Origin: Ramazzottius varieornatus
Taxonomy: Eukaryota; Tardigrada; Eutardigrada; Parachela; Ramazzottiidae
Direction: 5' to 3'
DNA: 64,000 nt
Assembly: GCA_001949185.1 (NCBI GenBank)
Contig: BDGG01000007.1
Location: forward strand, 186,001-250,000
Of the stretch, positions 1-10,516 are shown piece after piece (the first letter of the stretch is position 1; each line of letters begins with the position of its first letter). The notes beneath the pieces were generated by a model that saw nothing but the letters and a program-made list of their open reading frames with translations, was not told the DNA's origin and made no database searches. A program made the position numbers and the translations under genes.

Positions 1-1
1 G

Positions 2-214
2 GATGAATGGACTGCTGAAGATGAGTTTGCATTTCCTGCAGCTGCGCGCATGCTGGACCCTTCCATCAAAGATGGGGAATACAACGACGAAGAACAACGC
101 GCAAAGCATCGCGGGCAGCTCAAGACCCTCGTAAAGCTTTACGAGGCAGCTCGCAGCAGAGCCAGAGCTTCTAACAAGGCAACCAACAGTCTTCCACCGA
201 CAACCCCTACTTAG
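2..214 (+). CDS. 3' end of an unidentified CDS (5' partial)
   Basis: An open frame runs from the window edge to a TAG at 212-214, about 70 codons. The peptide is hydrophilic and basic near its end, with a stretch reading AAARMLDPSIKDG and a tail rich in R, A, S and T. The LDP-x-x-K part is faintly like the conserved block of hAT transposases, but this is too short to name a family. It runs toward the truncated GPR158-like copy, which lies on the other strand. It may be a terminal exon or a chance frame; I do not recognise it. Confidence 0.35.
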   Translation, partial: DEWTAEDEFAFPAAARMLDPSIKDGEYNDEEQRAKHRGQLKTLVKLYEAARSRARASNKATNSLPPTTPT

Positions 215-280
215 TACCATCCGAGCAAAGCTACACGCGAAGGTAACTTTGAGTAGGAGTATAATATGTCAAACAGATTT

Positions 281-1350
281 TCACCTGTGCGTTTGGAGGT
301 GGCGCCACTTGGTATGTCGAGGGACCAGATCTGCCACCGGTACCACTGCTGCCACCAGCCACTTGTTCGTTCTTCCACAGTCGAAATATGGCGGTGACCA
401 TTTAACGGGACCCGGGTCAGCTTGCGGTTCAGGTGGTCCGAAGAACTCGGTGGTCGTTTGTGTCCCATTGGCATACTTGATATGCACCGAGTACGCCACT
501 TTCTGGTAGTCGGAAGTGCTCTTGTCGGGCAGCCAGGAAGTGAACCACTCGTTGATACGGTACAAGGGATGCGTATAATTTGAAGTGGACATTGAGGAAA
601 CACCTGATCGAGGAAAATACTTGTTTCAACAGACGTTACATAGAAGCTGGGCAAATGAGAACTGAACCACATCTTTTCCACAAGGAGCGCACGTTGTCAA
701 TATTTTTGGCTGGTAGCGTGCGCAACTTGCAGCTGATTTCTCAACTGGCGCACGCTTTCACTGTCGTTAGCTGAAAGCGTGCGCCACTTGCGAAAACGAT
801 CTGGTTCAGTTTAATTTCCCAGCGTCCACAGGTAATTTTCAATGTTACCTGCCTAAGTCTCGTACGTCGGTCATCAGAAGCGTGGAATATCGCTTCGGGT
901 TGATCGGGTCGTTGAAGTCATCTCCACGAGCCGCTTTCGGGGCGAACAGCGGAAACGTCCGATTGTAGAAATTCCGGTACCAATTCGGGTAGGACACGTT
1001 CTGGTCGAAGTATATCGCACTGGCGTTGATGGAAGAAACAGCAGCCACATCCGCCAAGAGCGAGAGGTAATAATACATCAAGCCGGCTTCTTCGGCGTCT
1101 TCGGCATTGCGGAAGAGGAAGCTGTAGAAGAAGGCGCGATTGAGTGCAATGTTGTGAATTTGAGCCAGGTTGGTGCGGTTACGGTATAATGGGTCAAGAT
1201 ACAGGTCCTTGATATCGGGAAGATGGGAGATGGCGTCCAGGGGAATGAAGAGCTCATGGCGAGGGCGACCCTCGCAGTTGGCGCCGCTGATGGACCGGAA
1301 GCGCGTTAGAATCTCGTCGAAACGGTCTGGTGGCTGGTGCTTGAATTGTC
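281..1350 (-). pseudogene. GPR158/179-like receptor ectodomain, truncated copy 1
   Basis: Two minus-strand exons are visible. Exon 849-1350 has acceptor TTTGTTGCAG before 1350 and donor CAG|GTAACA. It encodes a Cache-type ectodomain segment including LYLDPLYRNR and IALNRAFF, where GPR158 also has a conserved ALN-F block. A downstream exon at about 281-606 encodes KWSPPYFDCG followed by NKWLVAAVVP, matching the conserved W-S-P-Y-x-x-C segment of GPR158/179. No EGF-like or 7TM exons follow before the window edge. The first exon ends with two bases of a codon, and the obvious acceptor for the next one gives the wrong frame, so the copy looks broken or lacks a small exon. A paralogue with intact phases lies at 10517-12814. 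Confidence 0.6.
742..809 (+). repeat. Intronic hairpin repeat (introner-like), copy 1
   Basis: Arms AACTGGCGCACGCTTTCA and TGAAAGCGTGCGCCACTT pair with one mismatch around a short loop. They are followed by the family trailer GAAAACGATCTGGTTCAG. A decayed half copy (GGTAGCGTGCGCAACTTG) lies just before, at 711-730. All of it lies in the intron of the truncated GPR158-like copy. Confidence 0.75.
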
Positions 1351-1408
1351 CTGCAACAAAATGAAGATGGACAACGAATGTCAAAATTAGATCATCAAGT
1401 AACTGCAT

Positions 1409-2554
1409 CTCAAAATGTATTTACTATGGAAGGCTGAAGTAAAAGCTTTACTTTAGGCCGTCAGAAGTACGAGGAACCGCAACATCGCAAGTATGCACAT
1501 GACCTTCACCGGTCAGTTCAAAAGCGGCCCCGTCTTGATGGTTCAAAATCATGCAAAACATCGACAGTCGACGGCTCCACCCAACCAGTCCTCGTGTAGA
1601 CGACGCATTATCAGGATACTCGTTCAAGTTTCGAAAGAGCTTTGTTTTGAATTTGTGCCGAACACGTCCTCCTCGAAAGTTTGTCGATTCCCGTCCCAAA
1701 AAATAACGGTTCGCCATGTATTCCCGCCGGGTTCATAGACGACGCTTTTGTCTCGAGTTAAACGCTGCGTTTTCGTTGTCTCTACGACGTTATTTGGGCG
1801 TGAACTGGGCGTGTTTTAATTTTACGCTCATTTCACGCTAAAAAAATCCGGCAACTTTTGAAATTTTTCACGAACTTTTTTTGGAGTCAGCGGGAACCGC
1901 GAACTGGCTGGGGCGGGTTAATATCCATACTGCAATTGAACTTATTTCGTGGCTCAACGTGGTGATCGAGGCACCTACGCCTCCCGATGACAGAGACTCT
2001 CCCAGTTCGGACACAACCCTCTTTGTACGGAAAATGCTTGGTTGCTCTTGATGATTAGCACCAAATCTATAGTCAATGCGGAAGACTGCAAGACAAAACT
2101 TAACGAGTATAGCGCGAGATGCATTCCACCATAAAAGGGAAGGGACAAGAAGGCACGACTCTCGATCGACTAGTCCACGCACATAGGAAAGATCGCTCCA
2201 CTCTTTCTGTGATTTTGCTGAAAGAGGACAAGCCTGTACGAATGTTCCTCTTTCTTTCTGCCCTTGTCTTCATGCTCTTCTCGGTATTACATTGTTTGCC
2301 CTTAGCTGTTACTGTTACTTCCTATCAGCAACCGTAAACCAAGTACAAGTGTATACTTGGAGACAATGAAGATTGCCGTCCATTCTGTCAAGACCTTGAT
2401 TCTATAGATCCCCGATCCTTTGCCTGATCTCTCTTTCATATGAACATAAGCTCGAGGGATCCGAGCATCACTGTCTCACAACGTAGAACTTTCTCCAGAT
2501 GCCGGACCATCGACGTTAATGGTTTTGAATTTAAACAAATCTATTCAGGTCAAG
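1409..2554. other. No gene recognised
   Basis: About 1.1 kb between the truncated GPR158-like copy and the F-box-like gene. Open frames here (for example minus 1448-1717) have no family signature and no supporting splice structure. I see no transposase motif. It probably holds the promoter of the F-box-like gene. Confidence 0.4.
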
Positions 2555-3821
2555 ATGGATATTCCCCACACTATCCTGGCGGATGTCTTCGCGTATTTTG
2601 AACTACACTTCAACTTTTACTTTCGACGGTAAGTGATCCTGAACGCGGTATACCGGGTATAGACCGCCATCTTGGGCTTATATTAGAAAATGCCTCTGTA
2701 CTGCAAGATTCGTACCCCAAAACTCACAAGCCTGCACTAAATACTATGCCCGATTTGCAGCGTATCTCAAACGTGGCGGAAGCTGTTGACAAAGACCTTT
2801 AGGAACAACCACTTGACCTTCAACCTATCGAGTGCTCCACGGTGCGAAATTGCAGTGTACAGCTTCGACGACCCCTACTTCGCGTACGACAATAACCTGC
2901 CGGTCAACCTGAAGGAATGGTTCGACGGACAAAAAGATACTCAGCGAAGACGTGGAATATTTGTTTTTGGTAGCGACCGGCAAAGTTTCACAATGTCCAG
3001 GCTTATGCTCAAACATGCATATGAGTTACACGGTAAAATTATTGTTCATGACAGGGTATGGACAGACCTTCTCTGGGATTGACGTACACGATAGTTTCGT
3101 TGACGGCATCAAGAAGAATATGGCCGGAATGGACAGTCCACCGCAGTTCTATCTCTGGTGGAACGTAAGATTAGCTGCCTCTGACTTACTGGACCTCCAC
3201 ATCGAGTCGAGGCTTTGGCCGACAGAGAAAGTGTTTCCACCTGGTTGCCGCCTTATCCTGAAGGACTGCTGGATCACGGGCGTCAACTGGTTTACTTTAC
3301 TGCACCACCACCTGACCAAGACTCTGCACACCATCCATGTGACGGAGATGGAGGAAGTCAACATTGGTCCAATGGATAAAGGTCGTCGTCATGGCATGGC
3401 TTCAAGCTACGAATACGGAGAAGGGGAAGCGGAAGTCTTTGCCAGAGAAATGCTCCGTTTGGGTCGTAAATACGCAAAGCCGATGACGGATAAAGAGCGA
3501 CGCATTCTTCAGTCAACCTTCCAGTATTACTGGCAGAGACAGGAGAATGAATATCTTCCACAGTTTCCAAATGCATTTGCCAGCCTCATACGAACGTAAG
3601 TTACTTGGTTTGAGTCCGTGTGTGGTACTGTACAATTTTATTCGGAACCTCAAAGCAAGGTTTTGCACCAAGGTCGTTTCTCATTTCGCAGACACGAACC
3701 GGACTTCAGTGAACTTCATCACGACGCTCTACGTATCTTGAGCACATCTCATCCGAAGGTTCTGAAAGCACTGACCGAACGTCTGCTAGAAGCTCTTACT
3801 CAAGATTGCAATTACGTTTAA
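2555..3821 (+). CDS. F-box-like protein
   Basis: Proposed exons are 2555-2628, 2761-2969, 3055-3595 and 3692-3821. All phases agree and they give about 317 residues. The N-terminus (MDIPHTILADVFAYF, then R-V-S-x-x-W-x-x-L across the first junction) follows the F-box pattern of an I/L-rich helix then VS-x-x-W, so the product may be a substrate adaptor of an SCF ubiquitin ligase. The rest has no domain I know. The second intron (2970-3054, donor GTAGCG, 85 bp) is inferred because the frame changes there; a frameshift is the alternative. The last two junctions are clear (AAC|GTAAGT and TTTCGCAG|A). The stop is TAA at 3819-3821. Confidence 0.55.
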
Positions 3822-4375
3822 CTTTAAGAGAGGTTGACAAAACCAGTATTCAACGCGCAGTTACGAAGATCGCAGAGAACGTTCGCTGCCAGTTCTCCAT
3901 ATGCTCGATCACGTTTACTGCTCTAGCGACTCCCTAGCTAGCTTCCGCTTAGCACACGAGGTTTTCCAATGGTCTGGTCATCTTCTACCCACAACTGTTT
4001 TTTCTTCCGTTCTTGGGCGCAAACATCAGTTACGTCACCGCGCATGTAGGGGAATACTGCAACGTAAGCTACTTTCGAAAGTTTATGTGAAGGAACCAAT
4101 AGTGGTATGTTCCTCCTTCGCAGAAAGTTTGGGACACACAGCTACCTTACAAGCAGGGAACCGATGAGGACGTCGAGCGGAAAAGCTTTCGCGCTTTTGC
4201 TAAACTTACATGCTATCGTTCAGTTGATTACTTGATCAGTGCGTCACTTTAAAGAAGATTGAAGTTGGCACAGTGGTGCCTGATAAATGATGCGTGCCAA
4301 AGGCGCACATCAGGTAGATACTACAGTCGCGCGCACATCTGTCTCGAGCGTCCACATCCTGAGAGAAAACTTCGG

Positions 4376-5644
4376 TTACCATCGGTCACCGATGCGTCCA
4401 CCGTTCTGTTGTCCGTAAGACATGTCGGGGCGGTTGGGTCCTTCGAAGCCTAATCCTATCGATCAGAACCACCTACAAAATCAGGCATTCCCATACCTGA
4501 AAGGAGCGAAACAAAGGCACGTCAGACACCATTGACCAAAAAGAAAAGCTCACTTCCAGGTGGGCTTACCTCCTTGACGTCCAGAGTCTAGGCTGAAGCC
4601 GTAACTGCCATCCATTCCGCGGTTGCTTTCCATGCTGCTCTGTTGGTTGCTGCTGCTGCCGTACGGTCCGTAACTCTGGCCGTTGGATCCTCCATACCCG
4701 CCCTGTTGTCCACCGTATCCTCCTTGGCTGTGGCCTCCATACTGACCGGAAGGCTGACCACCGAAGCTCGAGCTGCCTCCGAATCGGTCGCTGTCTTGGG
4801 GACGACCACTCTGCTGGCCGTAGCTGGACGAGCCTTGTCCGTATCCGGACGATCCCTGTCCGTAGCTGGAGCTTTGGCCGTATGATCCTCCTCCCATGCC
4901 AGACGGTTCATACTGGTGGGACTGCGAGTCAAATCCGCCGTATGGCTGCAAAGAAAAAAAGAATCGGAAGTTAGAATCGAACGTAGACGGCAATATGCGT
5001 AGGACCTAAAGAAACTTGAGCAGGCGGAAAAGTGCAGTAGGCGTAGGACTGACGTGAGAAGAGCCTGGCAAGCAAGACGGCGGAAATGAAGGCTTGTAGG
5101 CCTTGTGTGGCTAATAAACAAGCAAGCAAAAGGCAGAGCATGACTTACGCCGCCGTAGTTTCCGCTCTGATTTTGCTGGCTGCTGGAGGAAGTGATTGTT
5201 GGTCCAGCGCTCGATTTAAACCTGCAATATCATACAGAGCTCGCAGTTCTTATTCTGAACGAGCTGAAACACAGGCACGTACTCCAAATACTTAAAGGTG
5301 TCCTTGAATGTGTCCAACAAGCAGGGGCGTCTACCACTTCCGCCGTACGTAAGGAAACCTGCAAAGAACACAGATCAACCCAATCCCGCACTTTCATCAG
5401 TGGGTACGTCCTGGAAATTTTTCCGTCCAGTCAGAAAAGCTGTGTAACGGCTCGCTTTGAATGCCTCCTGCCGCAGGTAAAAACGTGACTTACACATTCT
5501 GAGCGGTCCGGTATATTTCAGCTCTTCTTCAAATTCTTTCTTAGACAACGGGGTTCGATATTCCACCGGGTGAAGGGTGAATTTCTTTGATTTTGATGGA
5601 CGATAAACATCATCTCCAGTTTCCGAAACATACAAGGTCGGCAT
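4376..5644 (-). CDS. Protein with SYGQ-rich (FET-like) low-complexity tail
   Basis: Five minus-strand exons (5494-5644, 5292-5358, 5149-5221, 4570-4945, 4376-4449) join in phase to give about 246 residues. The N-terminal 70 residues are charged and ordered-looking (HPVEYRTPLSKKEFEEE, then CLLDTFKDTFK) and match nothing I recognise. From about residue 95 the chain is almost entirely G, S, Y and Q, with repeated SYGQ/SGYGQ units like the prion-like domains of FUS, EWS and TAF15, and it ends in NGGRIGDRW. I see no RRM or zinc finger. By analogy it may phase-separate or bind RNA, but that is inference. The exon junctions are standard (GTAAGT or GTAAGC donors), except a GTATTT donor at 5291. Confidence 0.6.
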
Positions 5645-5860
5645 CGTGTAGAAAAATCGTCGATCAAAAATTAATTTACGCCGGTTGTTTCAAAGTTTCT
5701 CAGATGACACAGCAAGCGATGCTTGTCGACACACACAGTCATAACAGACCGCGCTGGTTTCCGCATTCTTGAAAAGCCAGCCTCTTGTTTTACGGACGGT
5801 GGAATTTTCCAGGGTAAGGACACTGGCTAGGTGCAAAGCAAACGTACAAGATTGTTATCG

Positions 5861-5930
5861 CAAGTGGCGTATTCTTCCAGCAGCTAATAATAAAACGCGC
5901 GCCACCAACGATAACGATCTTGTGACCGAG
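5861..5930 (+). repeat. Hairpin repeat (introner-like), copy 2
   Basis: CAAGTGGCGTATTC pairs imperfectly with CGCGCGCCACC and is followed by AACGATCTTGTGACCGAG. It lies between the SYGQ gene and the first visible MRE11 exon. Since most copies of the family are intronic, this may mark an unrecognised 5' intron of MRE11. Confidence 0.55.
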
Positions 5931-6183
5931 GCGTGGTTAAGTCTTCCCTATGGCCGGCACCACCCTGGGGCTGATTTTATTTCGAAGGAAAATAATTTTC
6001 TGAATAGAAGTTATTTTCTCTTCTAGCTCTTCTGCTTCCTATTCAGTCCCGCAGGACGCCATTTCTGGGCCATAATCGTGGGGATAATTCATGGTTTCCG
6101 TAACGAGCTTCTACTACGTCACGCTCTGCTTGACTTGGATGCTTTCCAGCTCTGATTTTCTTGTGTTCCTGTTTCTTTTGCAG

Positions 6184-8738
6184 CAATGCGCCAGTTTGCT
6201 CCGTTCCTACTGCATGGGAGATGGACAAGTCAAGTTCCAGTTGGTGAGCGAGCCGGAAGTCAACTTTGCCCACGTGGAGCCGCAGTTTCGTCGCATCAAC
6301 ACAGAGGATCCAGACTTGAACATCAACTTACCCGTCTACTCCATTCACGGCAATCACGACGATCCCAGCGGTCTCAAATATCTCAGCGAGCTCGATCTTC
6401 TCCACACGTACGGCCTGATCAACTACTTTGGAAAAGCCAACGATATCGGTAAGTTTGCAGGCTGAAAGACCGAAGAGGCTGTTCGCAGTGGAACAGTTCT
6501 AACACTGGGATAACGCTTGATTGTTGATTGCAACGGCCGTTTCTTTTGCAGAGAATATCGACATCTACCCACTGCTATTCACGAAAGGCACCACAAAGCT
6601 GGCTCTGTACGGTCTGGGTTCCATCCGAGACGAACGACTTCATCGAGCGTACCTGAACAACCGTGTCCAGATGAAGCGACCTAGCGAAGCCACCGACGAA
6701 TGGTTCAACCTCTTCGTTCTCCATCAGAACCGGCCTGCACACCGTGGCAGCCACAACTACATTCCCGAGTCCTTCTTGGACTCCTTCCTTGACTTGGTCG
6801 TCTGGGGCCATGAACACGACCCCATTCCCGAACCTGAGCATAACAAGGAACGAGGCTTTGAAGTCCTCCAGCCAGGTAAACAAAAGTATCCTCTGAATTT
6901 CGATTTTAGTGCACCCGGTCGGGATGGCCGTGCTTCGGTCACGCTTGGCCGCGTGAGGACTGCGTGTGGGTCATGCTTTTCCATGTTTGGTGCAGTGTGT
7001 AAGCAGGGTTCTGCCGTTGATTTTCGTGTCGGCTGTTGCGTCGCGTTATGGTTTGCTCATGCCTGCCGACGTGTGAAAGCATGGCTTTTTGGATGGGTTC
7101 TTGACAGGGTTGTTGTCCACCACATCACAGAACAGAAGTCAGTTTGTGTGTCATGGATGGATTTTTGCAGGTAGTTCAGTGGCCACATCGATGAGCGACG
7201 GAGAAGGCAAGCAAAAGTTTTGCTACGTTGTAAAGGTCTGTGGTCGCAGGTACCGCGTAGAGCCCATCGCTCTGCGGACGGTTCGTCCCTTCGTGATAGA
7301 AGAGATCGATCTCAAACAAGCAGGCTTCACCAAGACCGAAGCCAACACTGACACGATTCGACTCGAAGTCGAGACCTTCCTGGCCGGTCGAATGGAGCGT
7401 ATCATTCGCCGCGTGGAAGAGACCAAAGGTCCACATCAGCCCAAGCAACCACTGGTGCGGCTGAGAGTCGACTTCGGCGACATTGAACCGTTGAACCCAA
7501 TCCTCTTCGGCCAGAAGTTCTTCGGTAGGGTAGCTAACCCCAAAGATATCATTCTGCCACTGAAGAGAAAGGCCGAGAAGGCACAGATGAATGGTCATGG
7601 TGGAGTGAGCAACGGCGTGTCGAAGGAAATCAAGCCGCTGATCGAACTGGACACTGCGACGATCGAAGATGTCCTGGTCAAGTACTTCGACGATAAGTCG
7701 GATTCCGGGCTGATGGTCTTCAACTCGAAGTTCTTGACGGAAGCGCTACGAAAGTTTGTCAATAACGTAAGTGTGGAAACAGTATTTGGGTAAAGTGAGC
7801 AAACTCGACAGGATGATTTTCGAAGTGGCGCACTCGTCCAGCTAATCCTCCCGCGTTCGTGCACCATTGAGAAAACAATCTCGCTGAGTCTGTTCAAGTG
7901 GCGCCCGCTTCCGGTTGTTGTGCTCCAGTTGTGAAAACGGACCTGTCGAGTTTGTTTGCCGATCTTCCACTTTTGCAGATTGGTTTTATAACCGGAAGTG
8001 TGTTTATGTAGGAGGATAGGGAGGCCATCTTGGACGCATACGAATATCAGAAAGCTCAGGCGTTGCAGTACTTGTCGTTGGCCGAGATGAGCGGAGACCC
8101 GGGAGAGGAGTTGCTGAATAGCTTGAGGACCTTCCGATCGGAGAACGAGAAGTACATGTCGGACTTCGTCAACGACTTTGAAGACTGGCGTTCAAAGGGT
8201 GCTGGCAAGAAGAAAGGAGCGGCGGCTTCGCGAGCTGCACCGAAAGCGGCAGCCCCCATCATTCAGGTAACACAATCGGCGTTCTAACACATGAAATTAG
8301 ATTCCGGAGACGGACTTCCTGGAAAATCCGAACTGTAAAACACAAGGTGTTATGTTTCATTCTGGAAAAATAGAGGCTCCTAGGTTTTAGTGTGTAATGT
8401 TCTTGACTTCGTTGTCGGTGTCCGACAGTTCGGCGGACAAATTCAGCCGGAAGGTTGGTCCAAGTGGCGCAGGCTATCATCTAATACGCGCACCACTTGA
8501 CAAAACGTTCGGATCGAGTTTTGTGGCCGAGCTTTCAAAACCTTTTGTTTTGGGTTTCCCCTTCTTCTTTTTGCAGGTTGATGAATCGGACGAAGAGATG
8601 CCACCAGCCAACGGTACCGCCAACGGACGTGGTCGCGGTGCGGCTACTACCCGAGCTCGAGGTGGGCGCGCTCGTGGAGCCAGAAGTTTGCTCACCGACT
8701 CACTACTGGAATTTCGGCTCGCATGGAGCCTTGCATGA
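6184..8738 (+). CDS. MRE11: MRE11 double-strand-break repair nuclease, N-terminus missing
   Basis: Five in-phase exons (6184-6448, 6552-6875, 7171-7766, 8012-8266, 8577-8738) encode about 533 residues. The first reads LLRSYCMGDG, which aligns with the family about 90 residues in. Visible parts are the phosphodiesterase motif IHGNHDDP, the histidine motif WFNLFVLHQNR, VVWGHEHD, the DNA-binding/capping region (TVRPFVIEEI, KQPLVRLRVDF, RVANPKDII) and a C-terminal GAR-type Gly/Arg stretch. MRE11 is the nuclease of the MRE11-RAD50-NBS1 complex. The upstream DxH and GGD metal-binding motifs are not found between 5645 and 6183, so this copy either has a distant 5' exon or is incomplete. An alternative last exon (8946-8990, ending SYASKATTT) does not join in phase with an obvious donor. 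Introns carry hairpin repeats. Confidence 0.92.
7822..7962 (+). repeat. Hairpin repeat pair in MRE11 intron
   Basis: Two decayed copies lie in tandem. The first runs GAAGTGGCGCACTCG..TTCGTGCACCATTGA, then GAAAACAATCTCGCTGAG. The second starts CAAGTGGCGCCCGC and ends GAAAACGGACCTGTCGAG, then TTTGTTTGCCG. They fill most of the intron 7767-8011. Confidence 0.65.
8461..8531 (+). repeat. Hairpin repeat in MRE11 intron
   Basis: CAAGTGGCGCAGGC and GCGCACCACTTG form the arms. The trailer is ACAAAACGTTCGGATCGAG, then TTTTGTGGCCGAG. It lies inside the intron between exons 8012-8266 and 8577-8738. Confidence 0.7.
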
Positions 8739-9147
8739 TCGAAAGATATTTTGATCATAATCTATTACCTGTGGGTCGTTCGGTGCTACACAATCTTTAG
8801 ATTCAAACCGCTTTCGTTTCTCTGCACATTTCAGTTCTGAAGGTCCGTCAGCGTTCTTTGGTGTGTGTTTAACCCAAGGATGTATCGTAATTCACTTTCG
8901 CGGTATACTTTTTCCTCTGGTTCTATTTTTTACATGTTTTACAGGGGATGGCTGGTAGTGGTAGCTATGCCAGCAAGGCTACGACCACGTAGACATATTT
9001 GAAAGACCGGATTCAAAGTCGGTCCCTCGTTTCTTTCCGGCTACGTATAAGTGTCACTCTACCGTGTCGCATTTCGCTTTTACAAACTTAGCACAGTCTC
9101 TATCTTGTACTTTTCTCTCACATTCCGGTCTTTTACTTGCAAGCAAT

Positions 9148-9157
9148 AATAAATAAA
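9148..9157 (+). promoter_or_regulatory. Polyadenylation signal, MRE11
   Basis: Two overlapping AATAAA hexamers (9148-9153 and 9152-9157) lie about 410 bases after the MRE11 stop at 8736-8738 and before the next plus-strand gene. Confidence 0.55.
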
Positions 9158-9232
9158 CTCTGTCGAGTTGAGTGCTGACTCGCTTCTTCGATGCCTTTTA
9201 TGTTTTCGTCAGCTAGCGATTTTCGCGATTTT

Positions 9233-9244
9233 GGGGGGGGGGGG
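9233..9244 (+). repeat. Poly-G run
   Basis: Twelve consecutive G between the MRE11 polyadenylation signal and the BTB gene. It is a likely sequencing-error and polymorphism hot spot. Confidence 0.8.
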
Positions 9245-9404
9245 TAATTTCTGGTAATTAGGCACCGGAAGTCATCATTTTATCGCTCTTTTCCGCAGAG
9301 TTTTCTTCCTTTCTTCTTAGAGTGGATGACTTGGATTTCCCTGGTTTGTGGCGTATTTAGTGACGATTGTGGTATGAGTATACTGCAGTGCCGAGAGAGG
9401 CAAC

Positions 9405-10229
9405 GTGTCAAGAGGATCCATATCTCCGGGAACGAGCAAGATGTGTGGCGGAGGGAATTCGGACGTGGAGCGCGGGCGTCAGCGATGCCAAAAGAACGCC
9501 GGACTGATGTGGAACAACTTGTGGTGTTCGAAAGACTTTTCTGACGTTACACTTCACTCCTCTGATGGTGTTGCTTTCAAGCTCCACAAGTTACCTCTGG
9601 TTGCACGCAGTCCCGTAATGTCGGAAGCCTGGAAGACACCGGAAGTCGAGTTGGTCGATGGCGCTCCTTTGGAAGTGGCGCAGTTCGTGCGACAATTTCC
9701 ATTCGTCGCTCTGAAGAACTTCTTCTACGCACTTTACACTGGGTCGTGTGACATCATCAAGGACCGTCGCACCGCGTTCCACCATTTTTGCACGGATATC
9801 TACAGTCTTGCCCATCATTTCCAGGTACGTACGAACTCTTAAGGGAAGTTTCGATTTGATCGTCCAGGTCAATCAAGCCGTGCTGTTTGCACCCAACCCC
9901 GTACCAAACGAAAATATGGGAAAAGACTGCTGTATCATGGCAATTAACCGAGCGTAATGTCACGCTGGCCAGAGTTCCGTTCGAGAGACCCGCACCTCGA
10001 ATCTAGGTCGGCTCAGGTTTTTGTCACGTAGAACTTCGATAGCATATTTGCCTAAACTGCTTTTGTTTTGCAGGTCCAGGACATAATGGATATGTCATAC
10101 CTCCTGATGAAAAACCGAAAACTTCCAAGTAATGCGGTGGAGATTTACCTGTTGGCTGTGGAGGTGAAGGACGAAACGCTTCGTTCGGACGCAGAAAGAT
10201 ACATAGTCAGCCGACGCCAGGATGCATGA
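9405..10229 (+). CDS. BTB/POZ-domain protein
   Basis: Two exons (9405-9824, donor CCAG|GTACGT; 10074-10229, acceptor TTTTGCAG) join in phase 0 and give about 191 residues. DFSDVTLHSSDGVAFKLHK is the classic start of a BTB domain (D-V-x-L...F-x-A/L-H-K). It is followed by a hydrophobic LPLVARSP helix, FFYALYTGSCDI (the usual F-L-x-Y-x-Y-T-G block) and LAHHFQ. The second exon supplies the last BTB helices and the start of a BACK-like segment (AVEIYLLAVEVKDETLRSDA). There are no Kelch or zinc-finger repeats, so it would be a short BTB-only protein, possibly a CUL3 adaptor or dimerisation partner. The start codon at 9405 is the first in frame; an upstream exon cannot be excluded. Confidence 0.7.
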
Positions 10230-10454
10230 AAAGCGAGGCCTGGTTAGAACTGAAAGATCAAAAATCTCCTGTCTACACTGAACTGTTGGAAGCCATGGCT
10301 CTGGTCTAGATAACTGACACAGCTACGACTTGTGACTGAATTCTGATATACACGGGGAACGTTTCTGTCGGCCTCTTATCGTCAGTTTGTTCGATCCTCG
10401 ACCGTTTCTCTCACCAAAAATTCCTAGCGCCAAAGTCTTTCGTTAGCTCTTCGT

Positions 10455-10460
10455 TTTATT
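10455..10460 (-). promoter_or_regulatory. Polyadenylation signal of the GPR158-like gene
   Basis: AATAAA on the minus strand lies 57 bases after the stop codon at 10517. This supports transcription ending there rather than continuing to 7TM exons. Confidence 0.55.
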
Positions 10461-10516
10461 GCCTGTTCCCCATTATGAATAGGCGGCGTTGTACTATTCC
10501 AAATATATCAGTGTAT

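Noticed and set aside
211-681. 156-aa minus-strand ORF over the truncated GPR158-like exon
   Set aside because: It is a shadow frame; the conserved WSPPYFDCG block is read in a different frame.
3032-3054. Tiny 23-bp intron GTAAAATT..GACAG in the F-box-like gene
   Set aside because: It gives a correct phase but is far shorter than the other introns here. An 85-bp intron (2970-3054) using the same acceptor also restores the frame.
7176-7598. 140-aa minus-strand ORF within MRE11
   Set aside because: Antisense shadow of a strongly conserved MRE11 exon, with no independent signature.
9660-9690. GAAGTGGCGCAGTTCGTGCGAC as another copy of the hairpin repeat
   Set aside because: It lies in the coding exon of the BTB gene, lacks the second arm and trailer, and is explained by codons.
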